Of a stretch of 64,000 bases of DNA, positions 52,263 through 62,011 are shown one piece after another (within the stretch, counting starts at the first letter, position 1; each line of letters starts with the position of its first letter). The DNA is taken from the NCBI RefSeq assembly GCF_964059125.1, contig NZ_OZ060395.1, positions 321,670 to 385,669 of the forward strand, in the 5' to 3' direction. The position numbers and the translations under genes were made by a program. The notes beneath the pieces are model-generated. The model was not told the origin of the DNA. It worked only from the letters and a program-made list of their open reading frames with translations, and made no database searches. This DNA is from Buchnera aphidicola (Eriosoma lanigerum). GTDB taxonomy: Bacteria > Pseudomonadota > Gammaproteobacteria > Enterobacterales > Enterobacteriaceae.

Positions 52263-53231
52263 ATGTCTACTTTAATAAATTCTGTAAAATTTTTAATTAT
52301 TAATGAAAAAATAATTCCTCAAAGAATTGATAATTATTTATTTACTAAATTCAAAAAAATACCTAAAAGTATGATATATCGAATTTTGAGAACAGGACAA
52401 ATTAGAGTAAATAAAAAAAGAATCTTACCAAAATATAAATTACAAAACAAAGACGTTATTCGTATTCCTCCTATCATATGTAATAATATTGATATTAATA
52501 TAAATAAAAAAAAAATTTCTAACAATGAAATACACCAATTGTCAAAAATAGTATTATTTGAAGACGATCACTTATTAGTTATAAATAAACCATCAGGAAT
52601 TGCTGTACATGGAGGAAGTGGTATTCATACTGGAATCATAGAAAAGTTTAGATTATCACGTCCTTGTAATAAATATTTAGAATTAGTTCATCGAATTGAT
52701 AAATCTACATCTGGTATACTTATTATTGCTAAAAAACGTTCCTCTTTGCATAGTTTACATCAACAATTAAGAGAAAAAAAAATAAAAAAAACATATACAG
52801 CATTAGTGCATGGTAATTGGCCAGTTCATATTAAAATTGTTCAACTTCCATTACTAAAAAAAAACAGTTCCTTATCAAAGGATAAAAATAGAGTATATGT
52901 CCATAAATTAGGAACATTATCAGAAACACATTTTAAAATAATAAAAAATTATAAATTTAATACTTTAATAAATGCATATCCAATTACAGGAAAAACACAT
53001 CAAATTCGAGTACATACTGCACATACCGGTTACCCTATAGTATTTGATAACTGTTATGGACTAAAAAGTTTAGACTATAAAATAAAAAATAAAATGAATT
53101 TTCATGCAAAACAAAGATTATTATTACATGCAAAAAATATTACTTTTACACATCCCCAAACTAAAATAAAAATGAATATAGAAGCTTCATTAGACAAATC
53201 TTTTCAACAATGTTTAAATTTGTTGCAATAA
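52263..53231 (+). CDS. rluC: 23S rRNA pseudouridine synthase RluC
   Basis: RluC makes pseudouridines 955, 2504 and 2580 of 23S rRNA. An S4 domain is at the N terminus (QRIDNYLFTKF...GQIRVNKKRILPKYKL). The catalytic domain has VHRIDKSTSGILI, with the catalytic Asp, and the C-terminal PITGKTHQIRVHTAHTGYPIVFD. The length is 322 residues (E. coli 319). An in-frame A10 run lies at 52506-52515. rpmF follows after about 50 bases in the same orientation. Confidence 0.95.
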   Translation: MSTLINSVKFLIINEKIIPQRIDNYLFTKFKKIPKSMIYRILRTGQIRVNKKRILPKYKLQNKDVIRIPPIICNNIDININKKKISNNEIHQLSKIVLFEDDHLLVINKPSGIAVHGGSGIHTGIIEKFRLSRPCNKYLELVHRIDKSTSGILIIAKKRSSLHSLHQQLREKKIKKTYTALVHGNWPVHIKIVQLPLLKKNSSLSKDKNRVYVHKLGTLSETHFKIIKNYKFNTLINAYPITGKTHQIRVHTAHTGYPIVFDNCYGLKSLDYKIKNKMNFHAKQRLLLHAKNITFTHPQTKIKMNIEASLDKSFQQCLNLLQ

Positions 53232-53283
53232 AAAAATTTATTAATAAAAATAAAAAAAATATATACGATTAAGGATAAAAATA

Positions 53284-53448
53284 ATGGCTGTTCAAAAAAA
53301 TAAACCAACTAGATCTAAAAGAGGAATGAGACGTTCGCATGATTTTTTAAAGTTACCTACATTATCTATAGATAAAACTTCTGGAGAAACACACCGTAGA
53401 CATCACATAACTGCAAAAGGTTACTATAAAGGGAAAAAAGTAATTTAA
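53284..53448 (+). CDS. rpmF: 50S ribosomal protein L32
   Basis: L32 is a small zinc-less protein of the large subunit in this lineage. The frame encodes 54 residues: [20 protein letters not shown], then [22 protein letters not shown]. The [18 protein letters not shown] start and HRRHHIT are highly conserved. E. coli L32 has 57 residues. The ribosome site is AAGGA 9 bases upstream. It sits between rluC and fabD, as in the enterobacterial rpmF-plsX-fab cluster; yceD, plsX and fabH are missing here. Confidence 0.97.
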   Translation: MAVQKNKPTRSKRGMRRSHDFLKLPTLSIDKTSGETHRRHHITAKGYYKGKKVI

Positions 53449-53701
53449 CTTAATCATTATTATTATTAATATTTTACATACTAAACAATAATATAAAAAA
53501 ATAATTTTTACATAAAAACAATTAAAAAACATTCTAAAAAATTTATAAAATTATTATTTATTAATAATATATATATATTTTATAAAAAGATAAATTATTT
53601 ATTTAATATATATATATTGATATATATTATTTTAAAATAATGAAATATATTATTTATTATACATATTTAATATAATTCTTTTAAAATAAGGATTTTATTC
53701 A

Positions 53702-54633
53702 ATGATAAATTTTGCAATGATTTTTCCAGGACAAGGTTCACATAAAGTAGGTATGTTAAATAAATTATATATATATCATAATATACTAAAAAAAACATTT
53801 GATGAAGCCTCAAATTATATTAATTATGATTTATGGAAACTAATAACAAGTAATAACTTACATCAATTAAATAAAAATAAATATATGCAAGCTGCGTTAT
53901 TAACTACTTCTGTATCTATATATAGATTGTGGAAAAAAAAAATGGAATCATACCAACAATTGCAGCTGGTCATAGTCTTGGAGAATATTCAGCTTTAGTA
54001 TGCGCAAAATGTATTAATTTTAATGACGCTTTAAAAATAGTAATGATTAGATCTAAATTAATGCAAGAATCAATGATAAAAAATCCAGGATTAATGATAG
54101 CTATCATTGGATTAAAAATAAATATCGTGCAACAAATTTGTACTAAATATTCAGAAATTCAAATTGTATCTATTGCTTGTATTAATTCAGAATCAGAAAT
54201 TATTATTTCAGGTCATAAAAATGTAATACCTTTGGTTGGTTCATCTTGCAAAAAACATGGAGCTAAAGCAATTTTTCAATTATCAATTAATGTTGCATCA
54301 CATTGCAATTTAATGAAATCTGCTGCAAAAAAAATGTTTCATGTATTAAAAAAAATAATATTTCATACTCCAGTCTTTCCTATAGTTAACAATGTTGATG
54401 TATCATGTGAATTTTCAGGAAAAAAAATTAAAGATGCTTTGGTTAGGCAATTATATCAACCAATCTTTTGGAAACAAAGTATTGAGTTCATTATATCTAA
54501 AAATATTTCTTTAATATTAGAAACAGGTCCTGGAAATATATTAACTAATTTAAATAAAAAATTAATGAATATTGTTACATTATCTTTAGAAGATCCAAAA
54601 AATTTTTTAATTTTAAATAAATATATTGAATAG
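53702..54633 (+). pseudogene. fabD: Malonyl-CoA-ACP transacylase, frame broken at a poly(A) tract
   Basis: FabD loads malonyl groups onto acyl carrier protein. The gene is in two frames. The first part (53702 to about 53940) encodes MINFAMIFPGQGSHKVGM to SIYRLWKKK. The second continues NGIIPTIAAGHSLGEYSALVCA to the end at 54633, with the catalytic serine in GHSLG and the NVASHCNLM and FPIVNNVDV motifs. The break is in A10 at 53933-53942; one more A would fuse the frames as WKKKNGI. Everything else is intact, and the essential product is needed by fabG and acpP next to it, so RNA-polymerase slippage probably rescues it. Confidence 0.9.
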
Positions 54634-54645
54634 GATTATATAACT

Positions 54646-55374
54646 GTGAAAAATCAAGTTGCATTAATTACTGGAGCTAATCGTGGAATTGGAAAAGCAA
54701 TAGCAATAAAATTAAAAGAAAAAGTACAAACAATTATTGGAACATCTACTACTCAGAAAGGAGTAGATGATATTAATAAATTACTAAAAAATCATGGAAA
54801 AGGTATATTATTAAATATAAAAAATCATCTTTCTATACAATCTGAACTAAATAAAATTTATGATAAATTTGGAAACATAGATATTATTATTAACAATGCA
54901 GGTATTAATCATGATCATTTACTAATTAATACTAGTATACAAGAATGGGAAGATACTATACAAACTAATTTAACTTCTATTTTTTATATTACTAAAACTA
55001 TTATAAAAAAAATGATTAAAAGAAGAACAGGAAGAATTATTACAATAGGATCCATGATAGGATATACTGGAAATATTGGTCAAATTAGTTATGCTACATC
55101 TAAATCAGCTTTAGTAGGATTTCATAAATCACTTGCATTAGAAGTAGCAAATAAAGGAATTACTGTTAATATTATAGCACCTGGTGTAATTGATTCAGGT
55201 ATGACAAAAAAATTACGAATTAATCAAAAAAAAAAATATTTGTCTCAAATTCCTATGAAACGATTAGGAACAAGTGATGATATCGCTAATGCAGTAGTCT
55301 TTTTATCATCTGATCAATCTTCATATATTACAGGACATACATTACACATCAATGGGGGTATGTACATGATGTAA
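54646..55374 (+). CDS. fabG: 3-oxoacyl-ACP reductase FabG
   Basis: FabG reduces 3-oxoacyl-ACP with NADPH in fatty-acid elongation. The cofactor loop TGANRGIGKAIA is at the N terminus, NNAGINHD follows, and the catalytic serine (TIGSMIGYTGN) and YATSK complete the triad. The end HINGGMYMM is typical. The start is GTG at 54646, after an AGGA. The length is 242 residues (E. coli 244). An in-frame A11 tract at 55226-55236 is a slippage site. It lies 12 bases after fabD and before acpP. Confidence 0.96.
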   Translation: MKNQVALITGANRGIGKAIAIKLKEKVQTIIGTSTTQKGVDDINKLLKNHGKGILLNIKNHLSIQSELNKIYDKFGNIDIIINNAGINHDHLLINTSIQEWEDTIQTNLTSIFYITKTIIKKMIKRRTGRIITIGSMIGYTGNIGQISYATSKSALVGFHKSLALEVANKGITVNIIAPGVIDSGMTKKLRINQKKKYLSQIPMKRLGTSDDIANAVVFLSSDQSSYITGHTLHINGGMYMM

Positions 55375-55451
55375 TAAATAAAAAAAACCATACTATAAAA
55401 ATAATCTATTTTCTATCAAATCATCTAGTATTAAAAATAGGAATTTTAATT

Positions 55452-55694
55452 ATGATAAATGAAATTGAACAAAAAATAAAAAAAATTATTGCTAAGCAAT
55501 TAGGAATCAAGCAAAAAAAAATAAAGAACACAGATTCTTATATTCACGATTTAGATGCTGATTCTCTAGATATTGTTGAACTAGTTATGTCTTTTGAACA
55601 AGAATTTAATATTGAAATTTCTGACGAAGATGCAGAAAAAATTGATACAATAAATAATACTATTAATTATATATATAATCGTATTAAAAAATAA
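55452..55694 (+). CDS. acpP: Acyl carrier protein
   Basis: AcpP carries growing acyl chains on a phosphopantetheine arm. The attachment serine is Ser38 in DLDADSLDIVELV. The acidic helix II (ELVMSFEQEFNIEISDEDAEKI) contacts partner enzymes. The length is 80 residues (E. coli 78), with a few extra lysines at the N-terminal loop. The ribosome site is AGGAA. It is 77 bases after fabG. The fabD-fabG-acpP set shows that at least part of fatty-acid synthesis is retained. Confidence 0.96.
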   Translation: MINEIEQKIKKIIAKQLGIKQKKIKNTDSYIHDLDADSLDIVELVMSFEQEFNIEISDEDAEKIDTINNTINYIYNRIKK

Positions 55695-56079
55695 TGAATT
55701 GTCCATAAAACTAATATTGTTAAAAAAAATATTATACTCAACTATTAAAAATTAACTAATTTATACTAAATTGATAACTATTCAAATTCATGTGATTTGT
55801 ATTAAAATTTATACTATACATAAAATATAAAAAATAAATAAAAAATTTTTATTATTTGTACATAAATATGTAAATCTTATTTTACTTATAGTATTATACG
55901 TAATTTATTTAAAAAATAATAATAATATGTATAATTTATATTCATATATACTTCAAACCTATAGTTATAAACTATTACTTTATTAATATATGATTTTTTA
56001 AAATTAATTCTATACAAAATATTTTAATTATTTATTAAAGAATCTTTCATATCATTTATAAAAATATACTCATATAATC
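55695..56079. other. Gene-free spacer between acpP and tmk
   Basis: There are 385 bases with no gene recognised. E. coli has fabF, pabC and yceG in this interval; no readable remnant is seen. Confidence 0.5.
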
Positions 56080-56721
56080 ATGTATAAAAAAAATTATCAT
56101 AATAAATTTATTGTAGTAGAAGGAATAGAAGGAGCTGGAAAAAACCATGCTTGTTCATTTATAAAAAAAATTTTAGAAAATTATGGCATAAAAAAAATTA
56201 TCTCGATAAGAGAACCAGGAAGTACTCCTCTTGCAGAAAAAATTAGAACATTAATTAAAGATAAAAATATAAAAGAAAAAATAATAAATAAAACCGAACT
56301 ACTGTTATTATATGCAGCTCGAATACAATTGGTTGAAACAATTATTAAACCAAAGTTAAAAACAGGAACATGGATTATTAGCAATAGACATGATATGTCT
56401 TCTTTTGCTTACCAAGGAGGAGGAAGTAGAATTAATACATCTTTTATTTTAAAGTTAAGAAAGATGTGTTTAAATAATTTTTACCCTGATCTTACCGTAT
56501 ATTTAGATGTAGAACCTAAAGTTGGTTTAAAAAGAGCATTTTCTAGAGGTTCTACAGATAGAATAGAACAAAAGCATCTTAATTTTTTTATTCGAACTAG
56601 AAATCGTTATTTACAATTAATTAATAAAAATCCAAAATCAATATTTATTAATGCTAATTATAATATTAAAACTGTAGAACAAAATATTTTTAAAAAAATA
56701 AAAATATGGTTAAACAAATAA
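56080..56721 (+). CDS. tmk: Thymidylate kinase, with altered Walker A
   Basis: Tmk phosphorylates dTMP, an essential step to dTTP. The P-loop, normally GxxGxGKT/S, reads GIEGAGKN here, with Asn in place of the Mg-binding Thr/Ser. Other motifs are intact: IREPGSTPLAEKIR, SNRHDMSSFAYQGGG, and the LID-like RGSTDRIEQ. The length is 213 residues, as in E. coli. The changed codon is AAC within AAAAACCAT; a single A-to-C change would restore Thr. holB starts 2 bases after its stop, as in enterobacteria. Confidence 0.93.
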   Translation: MYKKNYHNKFIVVEGIEGAGKNHACSFIKKILENYGIKKIISIREPGSTPLAEKIRTLIKDKNIKEKIINKTELLLLYAARIQLVETIIKPKLKTGTWIISNRHDMSSFAYQGGGSRINTSFILKLRKMCLNNFYPDLTVYLDVEPKVGLKRAFSRGSTDRIEQKHLNFFIRTRNRYLQLINKNPKSIFINANYNIKTVEQNIFKKIKIWLNK

Positions 56722-56723
56722 AC

Positions 56724-57708
56724 ATGAACCTATTTCCATGGCTATTAAATATTTATAAAAATATTATTTATCAACATAAAATCAAGAAAAGTCATCATGC
56801 TATAATAATTAAATCTACCCAAGAACTAGGTATAACAGAATTAGTATGGAATATAGGAAAATGGATTTTATGCCATAATAAAATAGATATAATGAGTTGT
56901 GAAAAATGTATAAGTTGTAAATTAATGACATATAACAATCATCCGGATTGGTATAACATTAAAATTAAAAAAAAAAAATAATAATATTGGAATTGAAAAC
57001 ATACTTTACATTATAGAAAAAATATTACATACACCTCAACAAGGAACAGGTAAAGTATTTTTTTTTTCTAATACTAAAGAATTAACAGAATATTCTATCA
57101 ATGCATTACTAAAAATTTTAGAAGAACCACCAACCAATAATTGGTTCTTTTTTAAACATACATGTAATTTACGTTTAAGTTATACATTAATGAGTAGATG
57201 TATTACATATAATCTATTTCCACCATCAGAACAAGAAGGAGTTGAATGGTTAAAAAAAAACATAACAATTAAAAAAGAATTATATCCAATATCTTTAAAA
57301 ATTTGTGATTATTCTCCTATAATAGCAAAAAAAATGTTTGTTGAACTAAATTGGGAAAAAAGAATAAAATTATTTACTCAATTAAAACAATCTATTCATA
57401 ATAAAAATATACTACAGTTAGTTACTCACTTATCTAATTCCAATGATATAAAAAAAATAATTTGGATTTGTTCTTTACTACTTGATTCAATAAAATGGAA
57501 ACATAAATTATACTCATTAATTATAAATATAGATCAAATAGATTTAATAAAATTTTTATCTTGTAAACAATCTATAACAAATTTAAATCAAACTATGAAA
57601 TCTTGGATAAAATGTTATTATAACTTAATTAATATTGATGGAATTAATCAAGAATTAATTATATTAGAACAATTATTATATTGGAAAGAAATATTGAATA
57701 CATTTTGA
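56724..57708 (+). pseudogene. holB: DNA polymerase III delta' subunit, frame broken at a poly(A) tract
   Basis: HolB (delta') is part of the clamp loader. The first frame (56724-56981) encodes MNLFPWLL, the zinc motif SCEKCISCKLM and HPDWYN, then reads into A12 (56967-56978) and stops. With 11 As the frame continues as KKKNNNIGIENILYIIEKI, then VFFFSNTKELTEYSINALLKILEEPPTNNWFFF and SRCITYN to 57708. The whole is delta'-like and otherwise undamaged. The upstream ATG at 56706 overlaps tmk and is less likely than 56724, which matches the E. coli start. Slippage at the A tract probably allows production. Confidence 0.88.
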
Positions 57709-57738
57709 TAATTAAATTAATATTAGAGAATATTATTT

Positions 57739-58533
57739 ATGTTACTAGTAGATAGTCACTGCCATTTAGATCAATTAAATTATAACACTATACATATCAA
57801 TATTAATGATATGTTACATAAAGCATATAAAAATCACATTAAGTTATTTTTATGCATTGCTACTTCTATACAAAACTGTAAATCAATAGTTCATTTATTT
57901 AAAAAAAATAATAATATTTTGTATTCTTTTGGTATTCATCCATTAAATTGTAATGTCAATACTGTAGATTTAATAGAATTAGAACAGTTAACTATGTACA
58001 ATAAAGTAATTGCAATAGGAGAAACTGGTTTAGATTATTATCATCAACCTATTCAAAAAGAATTACAAAAATGGTTATTTAGAAAACATATACAACTTGC
58101 TAAAAAAATAAAAAAACCAGTTATAGTACATTCAAGGCAATCTAATCAAGACATGATACAAATTTTAAAAGAAGAAAATGCTTATTCTTGTAAAGGTATA
58201 TTACATGCTTATTGTGACGACATTAATATAGCAAAACAATTATTAAACATTGGTTTTTATATTTCTTTTTCAGGAATAATCACTTTTAAAAACTCAGAAT
58301 ATATTAGAAAAATTTTAAAATATATTCCTATTGATTCAATATTAATAGAAACAGATTCTCCTTATTTAACACCTGTTCCTTATCGAGGAAAAGAAAATCA
58401 ACCTGCTTATTTATATAATATAGCAAAATACATATCTTGTCTAAAAAAAATAGATATAGAAATGTTATCAGAAATTACTACTAATAATTTTTATAAATTA
58501 TTTAATATAGAATCAAATTTTATTGATTCTTAA
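57739..58533 (+). CDS. ycfH: TatD-family metal-dependent hydrolase YcfH
   Basis: YcfH belongs to the TatD family of metal-dependent nucleases/hydrolases; its physiological substrate is not settled. Metal ligands are visible: DSHCHLD near the N terminus, IAIGETGLDYYH, PVIVHSRQ, ILHAYCDD and ETDSPYLTP. The length is 264 residues (E. coli 265). It follows holB by about 30 bases, the order tmk-holB-ycfH-ptsG being that of E. coli. Confidence 0.93.
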   Translation: MLLVDSHCHLDQLNYNTIHININDMLHKAYKNHIKLFLCIATSIQNCKSIVHLFKKNNNILYSFGIHPLNCNVNTVDLIELEQLTMYNKVIAIGETGLDYYHQPIQKELQKWLFRKHIQLAKKIKKPVIVHSRQSNQDMIQILKEENAYSCKGILHAYCDDINIAKQLLNIGFYISFSGIITFKNSEYIRKILKYIPIDSILIETDSPYLTPVPYRGKENQPAYLYNIAKYISCLKKIDIEMLSEITTNNFYKLFNIESNFIDS

Positions 58534-58644
58534 TTAATATGAATTATATATTATATTTATCATTATAAGATTAACAATATCTATTATTTAAAAAATAGTT
58601 AATAAAATCTATCTTATGATTATAATTAGGAGCTTTATAATAAT

Positions 58645-60075
58645 ATGTTTGAAAATTCATTTGCAAACCTGCAAAAGGTAGGTAAATCTCTTATGCTTCC
58701 AGTATCTGTTTTACCTATTGCTGGAATTTTGTTAGGAATTGGATCTGCTCATTTTAATTTTATACCATTAATTATATCACAAATTATGGCTGAATCAGGT
58801 AATTCAGTGTTTTCTAATATGCCTTTGATTTTTGCTATTGGTGTAGCATTAGGATTTACTAAAAATGATGGAGTATCAGCATTAGCCTCAGTTGTTTCAT
58901 ATGGTATTATGATACATACATTATCTGTAGTAGCTCCAATAATTTTACAAATAGATTCAGTGATAATAAATCAACAAAATTTATGTGATACCGGAATAGT
59001 AGGAGGAATAATGGTGGGATTAATTTCTTCTTATATATTTAATTTATGTCATCATATCCAACTACCAGAATATTTAGGATTTTTTGCAGGTAAAAGATTT
59101 GTTCCAATTGCTTCTGGATTAGCTTCTATAATTTTAGGAATTATATTAGCATGTATATGGCCTCCTATTGGATCGATGATCAAACAATTTTCATCTTGGG
59201 CTGCGTATCAAAATCCTCTAGTAGCATTTGGAATATACGGAATAGTAGAAAGAGCATTAGTACCTTTTGGATTACACCATATCTGGAATGTACCATTTCA
59301 AATGCAAATAGGAGAATATACTAATTCTATAGGACAAATATTTCATGGTGATATTGCAAGATATATGGCAGGTGATCCTACTGCAGGTAGATTATCTGGA
59401 GGTTTTTTATTCAAAATGTATGGATTACCTGGAGCAGCATTAGCTATCTGGAAATGTTCTAAAAAAAAGAACAGAAATAAAATAGGTGGCATTATGATAT
59501 CTTCTTCTTTAACTGCTTTTCTTACAGGAATAACTGAACCAATAGAATTTTCTTTCATATTAGTAGCTCCTATACTATATATTATACATGCAATATTATC
59601 TGGATTAGCTTTTACTATTTGTACTTTTTTTGAAATGAAAGCAGGTACTAGTTTCTCTCATGGATTAATTGATTTTATAATATTAAGCGGAAATAGTAAT
59701 AAAATATGGTTATTTCCTATTGTAGGAGTAATATATTTTATTACATACTATATTATTTTTTATATTTTTATCAAAAAATTTAATCTACAAACACCTGGTA
59801 GAGAAGAATTAATTAATGATATTAAAGTTAAAAATAATAATGAAATAGCATTAGATTTAATACATATTTTAGGAGGAAAAAATAATATTAGTAATTTAGA
59901 TGCATGTATTACTCGTATTCGAATTACTGTAATAAATATAAACAAAGTTAGTCAATCAGAATTAAAAACAATAGGAGCTTCTGGAGTTATCATATCTGGA
60001 AAAGGAATTCAAATCGTATTAGGAACAAAATCAGATAATATCAAATCTATCATGGAAAAATATATGCATAATTAG
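58645..60075 (+). CDS. ptsG: PTS glucose-specific EIICB component
   Basis: PtsG takes up glucose and phosphorylates it to glucose 6-phosphate. Residues 1 to about 380 form the membrane EIIC domain with about ten hydrophobic segments and the family motifs [17 protein letters not shown] and [11 protein letters not shown] linker with TPGREE leads to the EIIB domain, where the phosphorylated cysteine is in [10 protein letters not shown]. The end [15 protein letters not shown] is typical. The length is 476 residues (E. coli 477). The ribosome site is AGGAGC. It feeds pfkA and zwf in this window. Confidence 0.96.
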   Translation: MFENSFANLQKVGKSLMLPVSVLPIAGILLGIGSAHFNFIPLIISQIMAESGNSVFSNMPLIFAIGVALGFTKNDGVSALASVVSYGIMIHTLSVVAPIILQIDSVIINQQNLCDTGIVGGIMVGLISSYIFNLCHHIQLPEYLGFFAGKRFVPIASGLASIILGIILACIWPPIGSMIKQFSSWAAYQNPLVAFGIYGIVERALVPFGLHHIWNVPFQMQIGEYTNSIGQIFHGDIARYMAGDPTAGRLSGGFLFKMYGLPGAALAIWKCSKKKNRNKIGGIMISSSLTAFLTGITEPIEFSFILVAPILYIIHAILSGLAFTICTFFEMKAGTSFSHGLIDFIILSGNSNKIWLFPIVGVIYFITYYIIFYIFIKKFNLQTPGREELINDIKVKNNNEIALDLIHILGGKNNISNLDACITRIRITVININKVSQSELKTIGASGVIISGKGIQIVLGTKSDNIKSIMEKYMHN

Positions 60076-60089
60076 TTATAATTTAATTA

Positions 60090-60124
60090 TACACAAGGAA
60101 AAAGTTTTTACTTAACCTTGTGTA
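60090..60124 (+). terminator. Hairpin after ptsG
   Basis: TACACAAGG (60090-60098) pairs with CCTTGTGTA (60116-60124) around a 17-nt loop that includes AAAAAGTTTTT and could itself fold. It lies 15 bases past the ptsG stop. No T tail follows. Confidence 0.55.
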
Positions 60125-60221
60125 AGGTTATAACAAAATTATAAAAATATCAATATTATTAATAGAACAAACATTATATAAAATTATAATTTATATAATT
60201 AATTTAAATAAGATATAATTT

Positions 60222-60569
60222 ATGTTTAAAAAAACTATTTTTCATAAAATTATCAGTGGTGAAATTAAATCATCTATAATATATCAAGATAAATATGTAA
60301 CAGCAATTAAAGATATTAATCCACAAGCACCAATACATATATTAATTATTCCAAATGAATATATACCAAATTCAAATTATATTAATAAAAACAATAGACA
60401 ATTATTTGGTTATATGTTCTATATTGCAACAAAAATTGCCAAAAAAGTTCATATTGATCAAGATGGATATAGAATAATTTTAAATTGTAATAAAAACGCT
60501 GGACAAGAAATTTATTATTTACATATTCATTTATTAGGTGGTAAAAATTTAGGACCTTTATTAAAATAA
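60222..60569 (+). CDS. hinT: HIT-family purine nucleoside phosphoramidase HinT
   Basis: HinT hydrolyses AMP linked to amines; its broad role is not well settled. It has TIFHKIISGEI, QDKYVTAIKDINPQAPIHILIIPNEY, DGYRIILNCN and the C-terminal HIT motif. The motif normally reads HxHxHxx; here it is YYLHIHLLGG, so the first histidine is Tyr while the catalytic middle His and the last one are kept. The length is 115 residues (E. coli 119), ending at LGPLLK. The ATG has no strong ribosome site. It follows ptsG by about 145 bases. Confidence 0.92.
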   Translation: MFKKTIFHKIISGEIKSSIIYQDKYVTAIKDINPQAPIHILIIPNEYIPNSNYINKNNRQLFGYMFYIATKIAKKVHIDQDGYRIILNCNKNAGQEIYYLHIHLLGGKNLGPLLK

Positions 60570-62011
60570 TCATATAAATTAGTTATTATTTAAAATTAAT
60601 GTTTAAATTAATAATATTAATAAAATTTAGTTATTATTTAATAAATGTAATATTATAATAATGAATATTATTATTTCAGAAAATATTTTATTAATAGAAA
60701 TTAATATTAAATTAAAATAAATATATTATTATATTATAATATAATGCCAATTTTTAATAAATTTAAATAAAAAATATCTACTAAAAATACATATTTTTTA
60801 AATTAAATATTATAATTAATAATATATTTATTTAAAATAATAATAATACTAATTAAATAATATTATTATTTTTATTTTAATTCAGTAATATAAATAAATT
60901 ATAATATTTCTATAATTATATTAATATAAATACATTTATTACTTTTTTAATCAATATAAAAATTAATATTTATATAAAAAATTATATTCATCAAAATATT
61001 TGTCATAAATATATATAATTTTTACATATAAAATATGTATACTACTAATATATTTATTTAAATTTAAATTATGTTAAAATACATTTTTTATCAAATTAAT
61101 TATTAGTTTAAAATTTAATAAATAAAAATTTTATTACTTATTAAATATAAAAATATTGTAAAAAAAAACAAATTTTTATTTAATAATTTAATTTATTTAT
61201 ATTAATATTATTATTTTAATATATATTTAAAAATTATACATATATATAATAAAATTATTTATATACATAAAAATATTATTAATTTAATTATTATATAAAT
61301 AATATGTAATAAATGTTAGACAAAAAAAATTGTCTTAAATCTTGATACTAATTCAATTTTTATATTTATAAAAAATTACTATACTAAAAATAATAAATTT
61401 ATTATTTTAATATTAAATAAATTAATCTTAAATATTATTTTTTAGAATTTTTAATTACATATAAAATCATTTTTTTTAATTAATGATAATATTAAAGTAA
61501 TTAGATTAATTAAATATAACTATCATTTCAATAAATTTAAAATTTATATTTTTAATTATAAATCAAATTTTTATTTTAAAAATTATATTTTTTTTATTAA
61601 ATTTTTATATTGATTAAAATATATTTTATATTTAATATACTCAATAAAAAATTAATACAAAAAATTAAAAATTTTAAATAAATATTTATTCATATTAAAA
61701 TAAATTTTTCAAATAAAAAATATTTATTTTATATGAAATAAATATAAATAAAATATATCAATTATAAATAATTTTATTAAAATATAATCATTATACCTAA
61801 TAAAAATATAATCAAAAAATATTTATATAATTGATAAAAAGATAATTTCATATGTATATTATATATATGTGATTTTATACATATATATAAAAAAATAAGA
61901 TCATGAATTAATTTATTATAATTATATCATTTAATAATTATTTAAAATTAGTTATATATAATTTTTAACAAATATATATAAAAAATATATAATAAAATAA
62001 TGAATTTTCAT
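60570..62011. other. 1.44-kb gene-free tract between hinT and asnS
   Basis: I find no ORF of credible length or composition, no tRNA and no long hairpin. The sequence is among the most AT-rich in the window. In other Buchnera I recall a porin gene (ompF) near asnS, so this may be the site of a lost gene. hinT and asnS are convergent across it. Confidence 0.65.
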
